Assembly (NCBI GenBank): GCA_020027875.1
Contig: JAHRHA010000005.1
Coordinates: 1 to 64,000 of the forward strand
Reading direction: 5' to 3'
DNA from: Micromonosporaceae bacterium
GTDB taxonomy: Bacteria > Actinomycetota > Actinomycetes > Mycobacteriales > Micromonosporaceae
Length of the DNA stretch: 64,000 nt
Position numbers and translations under genes: made by a program. A model generated the notes under the pieces. It saw only the letters and a list, made by a program, of their open reading frames with translations. It was not told the origin of the DNA and ran no database searches. Positions 41,780 to 49,794 of this stretch are shown piece after piece; within the stretch, counting starts at the first letter, position 1; each line of letters opens with the position of its first letter.

Positions 41780-42352
41780 TTACGCCATCCGGCGCAACAG
41801 GATCGTGACCAGTTCGGGGACGAAGGCCTCGGAGTCGAACCCGCGGCCGAGCCAGTCCCTCATCTGCTCGTGCTCGAGATGGTCGGGGTCGCGCATGGCG
41901 GTGACGAACCTGCGATACCCGTACGCGCCACCCACATCCTCGGGCGGACAGGCCCGTTCGCCCTCGAGGCAGATCGGGTAGCGCTCGCCGGGGTCGGCGG
42001 TCCACACCGCCTCGACCGTGACGGCGTGTTCCCACCAGTCGCCGTAGTCGTAGGTGTAGCGGAACCGGTCACCCTTGCCCACCACGGAGTCGAGCCTGGT
42101 ATCCAACTCGTCGCGGAGCTTCAGCTCCGGGCTCGGGGTCAGCTCGTTGCCAGGGTCCGGCTCGCCGTACTGCACGCCGTCTATCTCGAAGTAGTGCAAG
42201 TGGTAGTCCCACCAGCCCATCGCGTGCTGGATGACCCGGTGCACTCGGTCGAGTGTGTAGCCGCCAGGCACCAGCAGGCGTCGCCACACTTCGGGTGTCA
42301 CCCCGTCGAGGGTCACCCGCAGTTGGTAGATCTGTCGCGGCACGGATCTCAT
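41780..42352 (-). CDS. pRiA4b ORF-3 family protein
   Basis: A 190-residue member of a family named after a plasmid gene. PRQIYQLRVTLDGVTPEVWRR, VIQHAMGWWDYHLHYFEIDG, RYTYDYGDWWEHAV and CPPEDVGGAYGYRRFVTAM are its hallmarks. The family is common near mobile elements and its role is unknown. ATG 42352 is chosen; a GTG five codons earlier (42367) or three codons later are alternatives. The broken relative at 11485 shows the family has been copied in this chromosome. Confidence 0.85.
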   Translation of the reverse strand: MRSVPRQIYQLRVTLDGVTPEVWRRLLVPGGYTLDRVHRVIQHAMGWWDYHLHYFEIDGVQYGEPDPGNELTPSPELKLRDELDTRLDSVVGKGDRFRYTYDYGDWWEHAVTVEAVWTADPGERYPICLEGERACPPEDVGGAYGYRRFVTAMRDPDHLEHEQMRDWLGRGFDSEAFVPELVTILLRRMA

Positions 42353-42389
42353 TCTTGACGCAGGCACTGCACCCTCGCAGGCTGAAGCC

Positions 42390-42509
42390 GTGATCTGCCG
42401 CGCTTGTCGGGCCCAACGCCATGAGAAGTGCCCCGGTGGGACGTGGTGCGACTGCCAGCACCGCCCACCCGAGCCGACCCCGCCGGCGACCGGGCGGGCC
42501 GGCGAGTGA
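42390..42509 (+). CDS. 39-residue Cys-rich (zinc-binding) small protein
   Basis: A GTG-started 39-codon frame: MICRACRAQRHEKCPGGTWC, then DCQHR and a Pro-rich tail. The cysteine and histidine spacing (CxxC, HxxC, CxC, H) looks like a small zinc knuckle. It ends 2 bp before the start of the pyrimidine-reductase-like gene, so they are likely co-translated. It is too short for standard gene calling. Function unknown. Confidence 0.55.
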   Translation: MICRACRAQRHEKCPGGTWCDCQHRPPEPTPPATGRAGE

Positions 42510-42511
42510 GG

Positions 42512-43327
42512 ATGCTGCGCCTCTGGCCCGACCCCCCGCCGCTCTACGATGCCGCGGATCTCGACGATGAGGCGCTACGTGACGTGTACGCGCCGGACCG
42601 CACCCGGCCGTGCGTGAGGGTCAACTTCGTGACCAGCCTCGATGGGGCTGTCGAGATTGCCGGTCACTCGAGAGGCCTGTCGAGCGAGGCGGACCAGAAG
42701 GTGTTCTCGGTGCTGCGTACGCTCGCCGACGCGGTCATGGTGGGTGCGGGCACGCTGCGCCATGAGCGCTACGGCCCGGTCCGGCTGGCCGAGGCGTCCC
42801 GCGCGTGGCGGCGCGAGCAGGGCCTGGCCGAGCAACCGACGCTTGTGATCATCTCCTCATCGCTGGACCTCGAGGCCGGCCATCGCGCGTTCACCGAGGC
42901 GCCGGTGCGACCAGTGGTGCTGACCCACGCCGGCGCTCCCCCAGATCGCCGAGCCGCGATCGAACCCGTCGCGGACATGGTGATCTGTGGCGAATCGGGG
43001 GTCGACCTCTCCGCGGGCCTGGCCGAACTGCTGCGGCGGGGCCTTGGCCAGGTGCTCTGCGAGGGAGGTCCGCACCTGTTCGGTGCGCTGCTCGCGGCTG
43101 ACCTCGTCGACGAGCTCTGCCTCACCGTGTCACCGCTGCTCGCCGGCGCCGGGCCGGGCCGGATCGTCGCCGGCGCCGGCGCGGACGCCGGCCGGGCTGA
43201 GCCGCTGCCCATGCGCCTGGTTCACGTCATCGCCGCCGGCGACATGCTGCTGACTCGCTACGCCCGCCTCGGGGCGGCAGCCTCCGAAACGCATGGACAA
43301 GGAGCGGACATGGTCGCCGGGCGATAG
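42512..43327 (+). CDS. pyrimidine reductase family protein (RibD C-terminal domain)
   Basis: A 271-residue protein of the dihydrofolate-reductase-like RibD reductase fold. VRVNFVTSLDGAVEIAGHSR, DAVMVGAGTLRHERYGPVRL, LVIISSSLDLEAG, QVLCEGGPHLFGALLAADLV and CLTVSPLLAG are the standard motifs. Members reduce riboflavin-pathway pyrimidines or are repurposed reductases. ATG 42512 follows a weak GAGTGAGG; the frame is open further upstream but overlaps the small Cys-rich gene in another frame. No other rib gene is nearby, so it is an orphan. Confidence 0.88.
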   Translation: MLRLWPDPPPLYDAADLDDEALRDVYAPDRTRPCVRVNFVTSLDGAVEIAGHSRGLSSEADQKVFSVLRTLADAVMVGAGTLRHERYGPVRLAEASRAWRREQGLAEQPTLVIISSSLDLEAGHRAFTEAPVRPVVLTHAGAPPDRRAAIEPVADMVICGESGVDLSAGLAELLRRGLGQVLCEGGPHLFGALLAADLVDELCLTVSPLLAGAGPGRIVAGAGADAGRAEPLPMRLVHVIAAGDMLLTRYARLGAAASETHGQGADMVAGR

Positions 43328-43338
43328 CTCGGGGCGAG

Positions 43339-43839
43339 CTACCGTCGGCGGTGACGCCGCATCCCGTCGACCTTTGTGGCGAACTCTCGCGGTCGCAGGA
43401 TCGGGGTACCACGCCACGGCGACATTGACGTCAAGTCCGTGTCCTCGGACACCAGCAGTAGTGCCCCCACCTCCATGACGAGATCGAGGATCCTGTTGTC
43501 TTCATGATCGCGACAGTCGTGGACCGTAGCCGGCGGATCGACTACCCCCCCGCCGCTGTGGTCTGCCACCTCGACGACCACCGAGAGGTACTGCTCAGTT
43601 CGGTCACCGGGCCACTTCAAGCCCTCGACGAGGACCCGACCAAGGTTGTCGAGAATGTGCGGCGAAAGCCACAGCGCGAACTCGGTCGCGTCGACGACGA
43701 TGCCGAGGCAATCCGCGAACGGGTTGCCGGACGTCGGCGGAGGCGAGGGCCAGGACCGGAAGGGGCTATTGCCGCCAGCGGCTGCGCCGACCAGTACGTT
43801 CACGTCGTAGACAATCGGTATGGGCGGCGATGATGTCAC
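43339..43839 (-). CDS. PIN domain toxin (VapC-like)
   Basis: A 166-residue PIN-fold RNase. The N-terminal IPIVYDVNVLVGAA has the first Asp, the middle has LWLSPHILDNLGRVLVEGL, and the C-terminal part has DNRILDLVMEVGALLLVSED and DLTSM with the remaining acidic residues. It overlaps the antitoxin stop as ATGA. It is somewhat longer than a typical VapC because of a Pro/Ser-rich loop near residue 30. Expected to cleave RNA when free. Confidence 0.85.
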   Translation of the reverse strand: MTSSPPIPIVYDVNVLVGAAAGGNSPFRSWPSPPPTSGNPFADCLGIVVDATEFALWLSPHILDNLGRVLVEGLKWPGDRTEQYLSVVVEVADHSGGGVVDPPATVHDCRDHEDNRILDLVMEVGALLLVSEDTDLTSMSPWRGTPILRPREFATKVDGMRRHRRR

Positions 43840-44087
43840 GACCGACCCTTGAGGACCCGTCGGGTGATCTCTGGAATGTCCTCGATGGTGAGGCCCTGCT
43901 CAGCCAGCTTGCTCTGCCCGAAGGCCTGCAGCTCGCGTAGTTCCTCCGCGAGCTTCACCGACCGCATGATCTTCAGCGTGGCGCGCAGGTAGGCAGACCT
44001 GTTCCCATGCCCGAAGTACTCCACGAGATCGTCGAGGACCGCACGATCCTCATCCGCAACCGCAAATCCCAACGTCGACGTGCTCAC
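43836..44087 (-). CDS. ribbon-helix-helix antitoxin partner of the PIN protein
   Basis: An 83-residue protein. STSTLGFAVADEDRAVLDDL and VEYFGHGNRSAYLRATLKIM look like a ribbon-helix-helix DNA-binding unit, and the C-terminal 40 residues (AEELRELQAFGQSKLAEQGL) are a charged helix that would wrap the toxin. GTG 44087 is chosen for the GGAGGT 7 nt upstream; ATG 44105 is possible. Order and 4-bp overlap with the toxin are classic for type II systems. It likely represses its own promoter. Confidence 0.8.
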   Translation of the reverse strand: MSTSTLGFAVADEDRAVLDDLVEYFGHGNRSAYLRATLKIMRSVKLAEELRELQAFGQSKLAEQGLTIEDIPEITRRVLKGRS

Positions 44088-44310
44088 GAAGACCACCTCC
44101 GGCATCCAGGATAGCAGTACGCCGCCTCTCAGATGCAGAACATTGCACTGGACGTAAGGTAGCGCTGCCTCTGCCGACGATGGGGCTGTATTGTTCCGCC
44201 GAAGCAACAACTTGGGATATGCGAGTTTTGGGTTATTTGAGTGGACTCGCCTGTGCGTACCGGGATCCGACCGACTGTCGCACGGGTGGGGCAGAGTCTT
44301 ATGCGAGGGC

Positions 44311-44346
44311 ACGGCCACGGTGCGGGATACGGCCACGGTGCGGGAT
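44311..44346. repeat. 18-bp tandem repeat in the herA leader
   Basis: ACGGCCACGGTGCGGGAT occurs twice back to back, ending 13 bp before the HerA-like ATG. It lies in the 270-bp divergent region shared with the antitoxin gene. Confidence 0.7.
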
Positions 44347-44359
44347 GAGGAGAGCGCGG

Positions 44360-46123
44360 ATGGACGAGGGCGAGACGGTCGGGCGGGTGCTGGGCACCCT
44401 CGACGCCACGCCGCTGCAGTTCTGGGTGGCGGTCCGGCCAGGGGCGTACCTCCAGCTCGATGATGTCGTCGTCACCACCCGCGAGCTGCCCGCCTCCGAC
44501 ACCGGCACCGCCCGCGAGCCCGTGACCATCGCCGGCGTGGTGACGCAAGTACGCGCGCGCCACGAGGGGGCGACCTTCGACTCCGACGTCTTCGCCATCG
44601 CCGAGGGCACCCTGCCGGCGCAGGTGCAGGAGGCGGCCGAGATCACCACGACCAGGGTAGAGCCGGAGATTTATGTGCCGCCCGCTCCGGGGGCGTTGGT
44701 GCGGCGAGCCGGCGGGGCGGAGCGGGACGGCGCCCTCTACTTCGACCGGATGGAGCGGCGCATCCCCATCGGCGCAGGTCGGGACGGTCGGCCGCTCTAC
44801 CTCAATGCCGAGTTCCTCGACGGCACCCGCGGCGCTCACGTCTCCATCTCCGGCATCTCCGGTGTCGCGACCAAGACCAGTTTCGCGACCTGGCTGCTCT
44901 ACTCGGTCTTCCGCTCCGGGGTGCTGGGCGGCCCGGCCGAGTCCACCAACACCCGGGCGCTGATCTTCAACGTGAAGGGCGAGGATCTCCTGTTCCTCGA
45001 CCACCCGAACACCAAGCTCGATGCGGACACCCGCTCCGCGTACGCGCGCCTCGGGCTCGACGCCGCGCCGTTCCCGGACGTGTGCGTCTACGCCCCGCCC
45101 CGCGCCGGCGACCTCAACGGCTCCCCCGACGTGGCGAGCCGGCTCACCGGGGTCGACGCCTTCTACTGGACCGTCGCCGAGTTCTGCTCGGAGCGCCTAC
45201 TTCCCTACGTGTTCGCCGACGCCGATGACGACCGCCAGCAGTACACGATGGTGGTGCACTCCGTCGCGGCGTACCTGCATCGCCACGCCGAGCCTGCCGA
45301 CGGCGGCGTGGTGATCGACGGCTTACGGGTCGGCTCCTATCCGGACCTGGTCGACGTCATCGCGGAGCGACTCTCCGACGAGGACACGCGCGCCCGATGG
45401 GCCGGCTCCGCGGTCGGGCTCGGCACCGTCAACGCCTTCCTGCGCCGGCTCATCTCGAGCACCCGCGACCTGTCCAGGTTGATCAGGGGTGATCTCCCAA
45501 CCGCCCGCCGCCACGGCATCAACACCGCCGAGAGCGCCCAGATTACGGTCGTCGACCTGCACAACCTGCCGGACCGGGCGCAGCGTTTCGTCGTCGGTGT
45601 GATCCTCAAGAGCGAGTTCGAGCGCAAGGAGAAGGCCGGTACGGCGAAGCCGCTGCTCTTCGTGGTGCTCGACGAGCTGAACAGGTACGCGCCGCGCGAG
45701 GGCTCCTCCCCCATCAAGGAGGTGCTGCTCGACATCGCCGAGCGCGGGCGCTCCCTCGGCGTGATTCTCATCGGCGCGCAGCAGACCGCCAGCGAGGTGG
45801 AGCGCCGCATCGTGGTCAACTCCGCCGTCAAGGTGGTTGGCCGGCTCGACGCGGCGGAGGCCGCGCGCCCGGAGTACGGGTTCCTGCCTCAGGCGCAGCG
45901 CCAGCGCGCCCTGATCGCCAAGCCGGGCACCATGTTCATCAACCAGCCGGACATCCCGGTCCCGCTGGTGGCCGAGTTCCCCTTCCCGGCGTGGGCGACC
46001 CGCCCGTCCGAGGCCGGTCCCGCGCCCAATCACACGCTGCGCTCGCTCGTGCAGTCAACCGACCCGTTCGCCGTGATCGGTGCGGCCCGCAAGGGCATCG
46101 CCGACGACGAGATCCCGTTCTGA
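44360..46123 (+). CDS. herA: HerA-like DNA translocase ATPase (DUF87 family)
   Basis: A 587-residue HerA/DUF87 ATPase. An N-terminal beta-barrel-like region (about 1-140) precedes RIPIGAGRDGRPLYLNAEFL. The P-loop is unusual: SISGISGVATKTSFATWLLY, where the Gly before Lys is Thr. Walker B is LLFVVLDELNRYAP, and LGVILIGAQQTASEVERRIV follows as the arginine-finger region. ATG 44360 is 8 nt after GAGGAG. It is followed by Mre11, Rad50 and a NurA-like gene at 8, -4 and 13 bp, so it very likely acts with them at DNA ends. HerA normally forms a hexamer with NurA. Confidence 0.85.
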   Translation: MDEGETVGRVLGTLDATPLQFWVAVRPGAYLQLDDVVVTTRELPASDTGTAREPVTIAGVVTQVRARHEGATFDSDVFAIAEGTLPAQVQEAAEITTTRVEPEIYVPPAPGALVRRAGGAERDGALYFDRMERRIPIGAGRDGRPLYLNAEFLDGTRGAHVSISGISGVATKTSFATWLLYSVFRSGVLGGPAESTNTRALIFNVKGEDLLFLDHPNTKLDADTRSAYARLGLDAAPFPDVCVYAPPRAGDLNGSPDVASRLTGVDAFYWTVAEFCSERLLPYVFADADDDRQQYTMVVHSVAAYLHRHAEPADGGVVIDGLRVGSYPDLVDVIAERLSDEDTRARWAGSAVGLGTVNAFLRRLISSTRDLSRLIRGDLPTARRHGINTAESAQITVVDLHNLPDRAQRFVVGVILKSEFERKEKAGTAKPLLFVVLDELNRYAPREGSSPIKEVLLDIAERGRSLGVILIGAQQTASEVERRIVVNSAVKVVGRLDAAEAARPEYGFLPQAQRQRALIAKPGTMFINQPDIPVPLVAEFPFPAWATRPSEAGPAPNHTLRSLVQSTDPFAVIGAARKGIADDEIPF

Positions 46124-46131
46124 GGCCGGCC

Positions 46132-47283
46132 ATGAAGATCCTGCACACGTCCGACTGGCACATCGGAAAGGTCCTCAAGGGACAGTCACGGGTCGAGGAG
46201 CAGCTGGCGGTCCTCGCTGAGGTCGTCGGCATCGCCGAGGCGGAGCGCCCCGACCTGGTCATCGTCGCCGGTGACCTCTACGACACGGCGGCGCCGACGG
46301 CCGAGGCGGAGAAGATCGTGGTACGGGCATTGAGCGCGCTGCGTCGTCACGCCCCCGCCGTCGTGGTGATCGCCGGAAACCACGACCACGGCGCGCGGCT
46401 GGACGCGTTCCGGACCTGGGCGGACGGCGCCGGGGTGACGCTGCGCGGTGCTCCGGGCCGAGCCGAGGATCACCTGATCGCGGGGGTTACCGGGGCCGGC
46501 GAAGCGTGGCGGCTGGCGGCGCTCCCCTTCGTCTCACAGCGCTACGCCGTACGCGCCTCGGAGATGTTCGAGCTGAGCGCCGCCGAGGTGTCGGCCACCT
46601 ACTCCGACCACATCGCGCGACTGTTCGCCGCGCTGACGGAGTCCTTCGGCGACGGATCGGAGACGGTCAATCTTGCGACGGCACACCTGACCGTCGTGGG
46701 CGGCAAACTCGGTGGCGGGGAGAGAGACGCGCACACCATCGAGGCATACGCCGTACCGTCGACCGTCTTCCCGGCATCGACCCACTATGTCGCGCTGGGT
46801 CACCTGCACCGGCGCCAACAGGTCGCGGGACCGTGCCCGGTCCATTACTGCGGCAGCCCCCTAGCGATCGACTTCGGCGAGGAGGACAACACCCCGTCGG
46901 TGTCCATCGTGGAGGTCAGCGCGAACCGGGCGGCGAAGGTGCGGGCGGTGCCGATGACGACCGCCGTCGCGCTGCGGACCATCCGGGGCACGCTCGCCGA
47001 GCTCGCCACAGTGCGGGTGGACGCCGCCGCGTGGCTTCGGGTCTACGTGCGGGAGAAGCCGAGAGCAGGTCTCAAGGAGGACGTCCAGGCGCTGCTGCCC
47101 CGCACGCTCGAGGTCCGCATCGATCCACAGATGCTGCCCGAGCTCACGTCGCCCCGCCGGGTGAGCAACGCGGGCCGCTCACCGCGCGAGCTCTTCGCCG
47201 AGTACCTCACCACCAAGAACGTGGCCGACGACGCCGTGGGTGCGCTGTTCAACCGGCTCTACGAGGAGGTGACCACTCCGTGA
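46132..47283 (+). CDS. sbcD: DNA double-strand break repair nuclease SbcD/Mre11
   Basis: A 383-residue metallophosphatase nuclease with all five motifs: HTSDWHIGKVL, VAGDLYDTAAPT, VVIAGNHDHGARLD, ATAHLTVVGG and ALGHLHRRQQV. A C-terminal domain ending SPRELFAEYLTTKNV contacts Rad50. The ATG starts 8 bp after herA, and the stop overlaps the sbcC start as GTGA. It processes DNA ends and hairpins as a complex with SbcC. Confidence 0.95.
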   Translation: MKILHTSDWHIGKVLKGQSRVEEQLAVLAEVVGIAEAERPDLVIVAGDLYDTAAPTAEAEKIVVRALSALRRHAPAVVVIAGNHDHGARLDAFRTWADGAGVTLRGAPGRAEDHLIAGVTGAGEAWRLAALPFVSQRYAVRASEMFELSAAEVSATYSDHIARLFAALTESFGDGSETVNLATAHLTVVGGKLGGGERDAHTIEAYAVPSTVFPASTHYVALGHLHRRQQVAGPCPVHYCGSPLAIDFGEEDNTPSVSIVEVSANRAAKVRAVPMTTAVALRTIRGTLAELATVRVDAAAWLRVYVREKPRAGLKEDVQALLPRTLEVRIDPQMLPELTSPRRVSNAGRSPRELFAEYLTTKNVADDAVGALFNRLYEEVTTP

Positions 47284-49781
47284 GGCCGCTGCGGTTGGAC
47301 CTGCACGGTTTCACCGTCTTTCGGGAGCCGACAACGGTGGACCTGACCGACGCCGACTTCTTCGCTCTCGTCGGGCCGACCGGCTCGGGCAAGTCGACGG
47401 TGCTCGACGGGATCTGTTTCGCCCTCTACGGAACGGTGCCACGCTGGGGCGACCGACGCCGCATCGAGCACGCGCTCGCCCCATCCGCGGCTGAGGCCCG
47501 GGTGCGGCTGGTGTTCGAGGCGTCCGGCGTCCGGTTCGTCGCTACTCGGGTGGTACGCCGCGATGGGAAGGGCAGGGTGTCCACATCGCACGCCGGGCTC
47601 GAACAACTGCCACCCGGTTTCGACCTCGCCGCCTTCGACACCGCGCCGGCCGAGCGGACCGAGGCCGGCCTCGGCATCGTCCTCGCCGGCACGCCGGCCG
47701 AGATGGACGCGGCGGTCGCCGAGGCGGTCGGCCTGCCCTACGAGCAGTTCACCAGTTGCGTCGTGCTGCCGCAGGGCGAGTTCGCCCGGTTCCTGCACGC
47801 GAAGCCGGCCGAGCGGCAGGAGATCCTGATTAACCTGCTCGGCCTACATGTGTACCAGCGGATCGGCGAGCGAGCCGGAGTGGTGCAGCGGGAGGCAGAG
47901 TCACGGGCCGCCGCTACAAGGGGAGTCCTCGCCGACCTCGCCGGAGCCGACGACGCCGCGCTCGAAGCGGTTGAACGGGCCCTGGCGGCGGCGCGCGGGC
48001 TTGTGGGCAAGGTCGAGCAGGAGCTGCCGGCGCTGGCCAAGGCGGCGGCGGCGGGGGAATCCGCTGGCGCCAACCTCGCCCGCCTCGAACGGGAGATCGC
48101 CGTCCTGACCGCGGTGCGGACCCCAACCGGCGTGGCGACTCTTGGCGACGAGGTCGGCGCCGCCCGCGAGGCGGCCGAGACGACTGAGGCCGGGGTCCTC
48201 GCGGCGGAGGAGCGGGAGGAGAAGCTGCGGGCCGAGCTGGCCGAGGCCGGCGACCGCACCGCGCTGCAGCGCCTGCTTGACGCCCACGCCCAACGAGGTC
48301 TACTGACGACGAGCGTCGCCAAACTCGCCGCCGGCGTAGCGGCCGCCACCACGGAGCACCACACAATCGGCGCGGCGCTCGAAGCGTCCCGCGCGAACGC
48401 CGAGAAGGCGGCCCGAGCGGTCGTCGAGGCACAGCGGGGCATCGAGGTAGCCCAGACCGCCGATCGGGCCGCGGCGTTGCGAGCCCACCTGGCCCCGGGC
48501 GAGCCCTGCCCGGTCTGCGAGCAGGCCGTCGTGACCGTTCCGGAGATGCCGGAGACGGCCGCTCTCGCCGGCGCCCGGGCCAGGCTCGCGACGGCGGAGA
48601 CGGCGGCGGAGACGGCCAACCGAACCATGGCCGGTCACGACCGCACGCTGCGCGAGCTCGACCGGAGCCTCGCTGCGGCGGCCGCCCAGCATGAGGAGTC
48701 GGCGAAGCGACTCGCCAGTGTCGAGGCGCAGCTGGCGGATGCGCCAACGCAGTCCACGGTCGAGGCAACGCTGGCCACGATCACCAAGGCCGAGCGCTCC
48801 GTCACGGCCGCGACCGACGCTGTCCGCACCGCCCGTCAGGCTGCCCGCGCGGCCTCGGGCGCCCGCAAGAAGGCCGAGGACCGCCTGCGCGAGGCGTGGC
48901 GGGAATTCGATGCGGGTCGCGATGCGCTCGCCACCCTCGGCCCACCCCCGGCGGACCGGGACGATCTCGTTGGCTCGTGGCAGGCCTTGCGGGCCTGGGC
49001 CGGCGTGGCCCGCGGTGAGCGTGCCCAGGCCCGCGAGGCGGGTCTCGCGGCGGCCGAGGCGGCATTGGCCGAGATCACCGTACGCATTAGACGGCTCGAC
49101 GCCCTCTTCCACGACGCCGGCGTTGCCGCGGTCCGGGCCAACGCCGACCCAGCGGCGTACCGGCAGGCGGCCGCGCTCGCTGTCGAGCGCGCCACGGCGG
49201 CCCACCATCGGCTCCTCGAGCGCCGGGACCAGGCCGCGCGCCTGGCCGACCAGGTGGCCGAGCACGAGCGCGAGGCGCAGGTGGCCAAGTCGCTGGCGCA
49301 GCACCTGCGCGCCAACCAGTTCGAGCGATGGCTGCTCGCGGAGGCCCTCGACGCGCTGGTAGCCGGCGCATCCGTGATCCTGCGGGAGCTGTCGGCCGGC
49401 CAGTACGACCTGGCGCACGACAAGGGTGAGTTCTTCGTGATCGACCATTCCGACGCCGGACTGAGACGAGGCGTGCGAACGCTCTCGGGCGGCGAGACCT
49501 TCCAGGCGTCACTCGCCCTCGCCCTCGCACTCTCCGAGCAGCTCGCCGGCTTGTCGACGGCGGCCGCCAGCCTAGAGTCAATCATGTTGGACGAGGGCTT
49601 CGGCACGCTCGACGCAACCACCCTCGACACCGTCGCCGCGACCCTGGAGAACCTAGCCGCGCGCGGCGACCGGATGGTCGGCGTGGTCACCCACGTCACG
49701 GCGCTCGCGGAGCGGATCCCCGTGCGGTTCGACGTGAGCAAGGATGCGCGAGGGTCAGCGCAAATTGTCAGAACCGGCTGA
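47280..49781 (+). CDS. sbcC: DNA repair ATPase SbcC/Rad50
   Basis: An 833-residue SMC-like ATPase. Walker A is VGPTGSGKSTVLDG, the Q-loop CVVLPQGEFARFLHA. Long Ala/Glu-rich coiled coils (about 180-720) are interrupted by the zinc hook EPCPVCEQAVV near residue 412, and the tail carries LSGGETFQASLALALAL (signature) and IMLDEGFGTLD (Walker B). GTG 47280 overlaps the sbcD stop. The coiled coils are shorter than in E. coli, as usual for actinobacteria. Confidence 0.95.
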   Translation: MRPLRLDLHGFTVFREPTTVDLTDADFFALVGPTGSGKSTVLDGICFALYGTVPRWGDRRRIEHALAPSAAEARVRLVFEASGVRFVATRVVRRDGKGRVSTSHAGLEQLPPGFDLAAFDTAPAERTEAGLGIVLAGTPAEMDAAVAEAVGLPYEQFTSCVVLPQGEFARFLHAKPAERQEILINLLGLHVYQRIGERAGVVQREAESRAAATRGVLADLAGADDAALEAVERALAAARGLVGKVEQELPALAKAAAAGESAGANLARLEREIAVLTAVRTPTGVATLGDEVGAAREAAETTEAGVLAAEEREEKLRAELAEAGDRTALQRLLDAHAQRGLLTTSVAKLAAGVAAATTEHHTIGAALEASRANAEKAARAVVEAQRGIEVAQTADRAAALRAHLAPGEPCPVCEQAVVTVPEMPETAALAGARARLATAETAAETANRTMAGHDRTLRELDRSLAAAAAQHEESAKRLASVEAQLADAPTQSTVEATLATITKAERSVTAATDAVRTARQAARAASGARKKAEDRLREAWREFDAGRDALATLGPPPADRDDLVGSWQALRAWAGVARGERAQAREAGLAAAEAALAEITVRIRRLDALFHDAGVAAVRANADPAAYRQAAALAVERATAAHHRLLERRDQAARLADQVAEHEREAQVAKSLAQHLRANQFERWLLAEALDALVAGASVILRELSAGQYDLAHDKGEFFVIDHSDAGLRRGVRTLSGGETFQASLALALALSEQLAGLSTAAASLESIMLDEGFGTLDATTLDTVAATLENLAARGDRMVGVVTHVTALAERIPVRFDVSKDARGSAQIVRTG

Positions 49782-49794
49782 GACCCTGTCTGTC

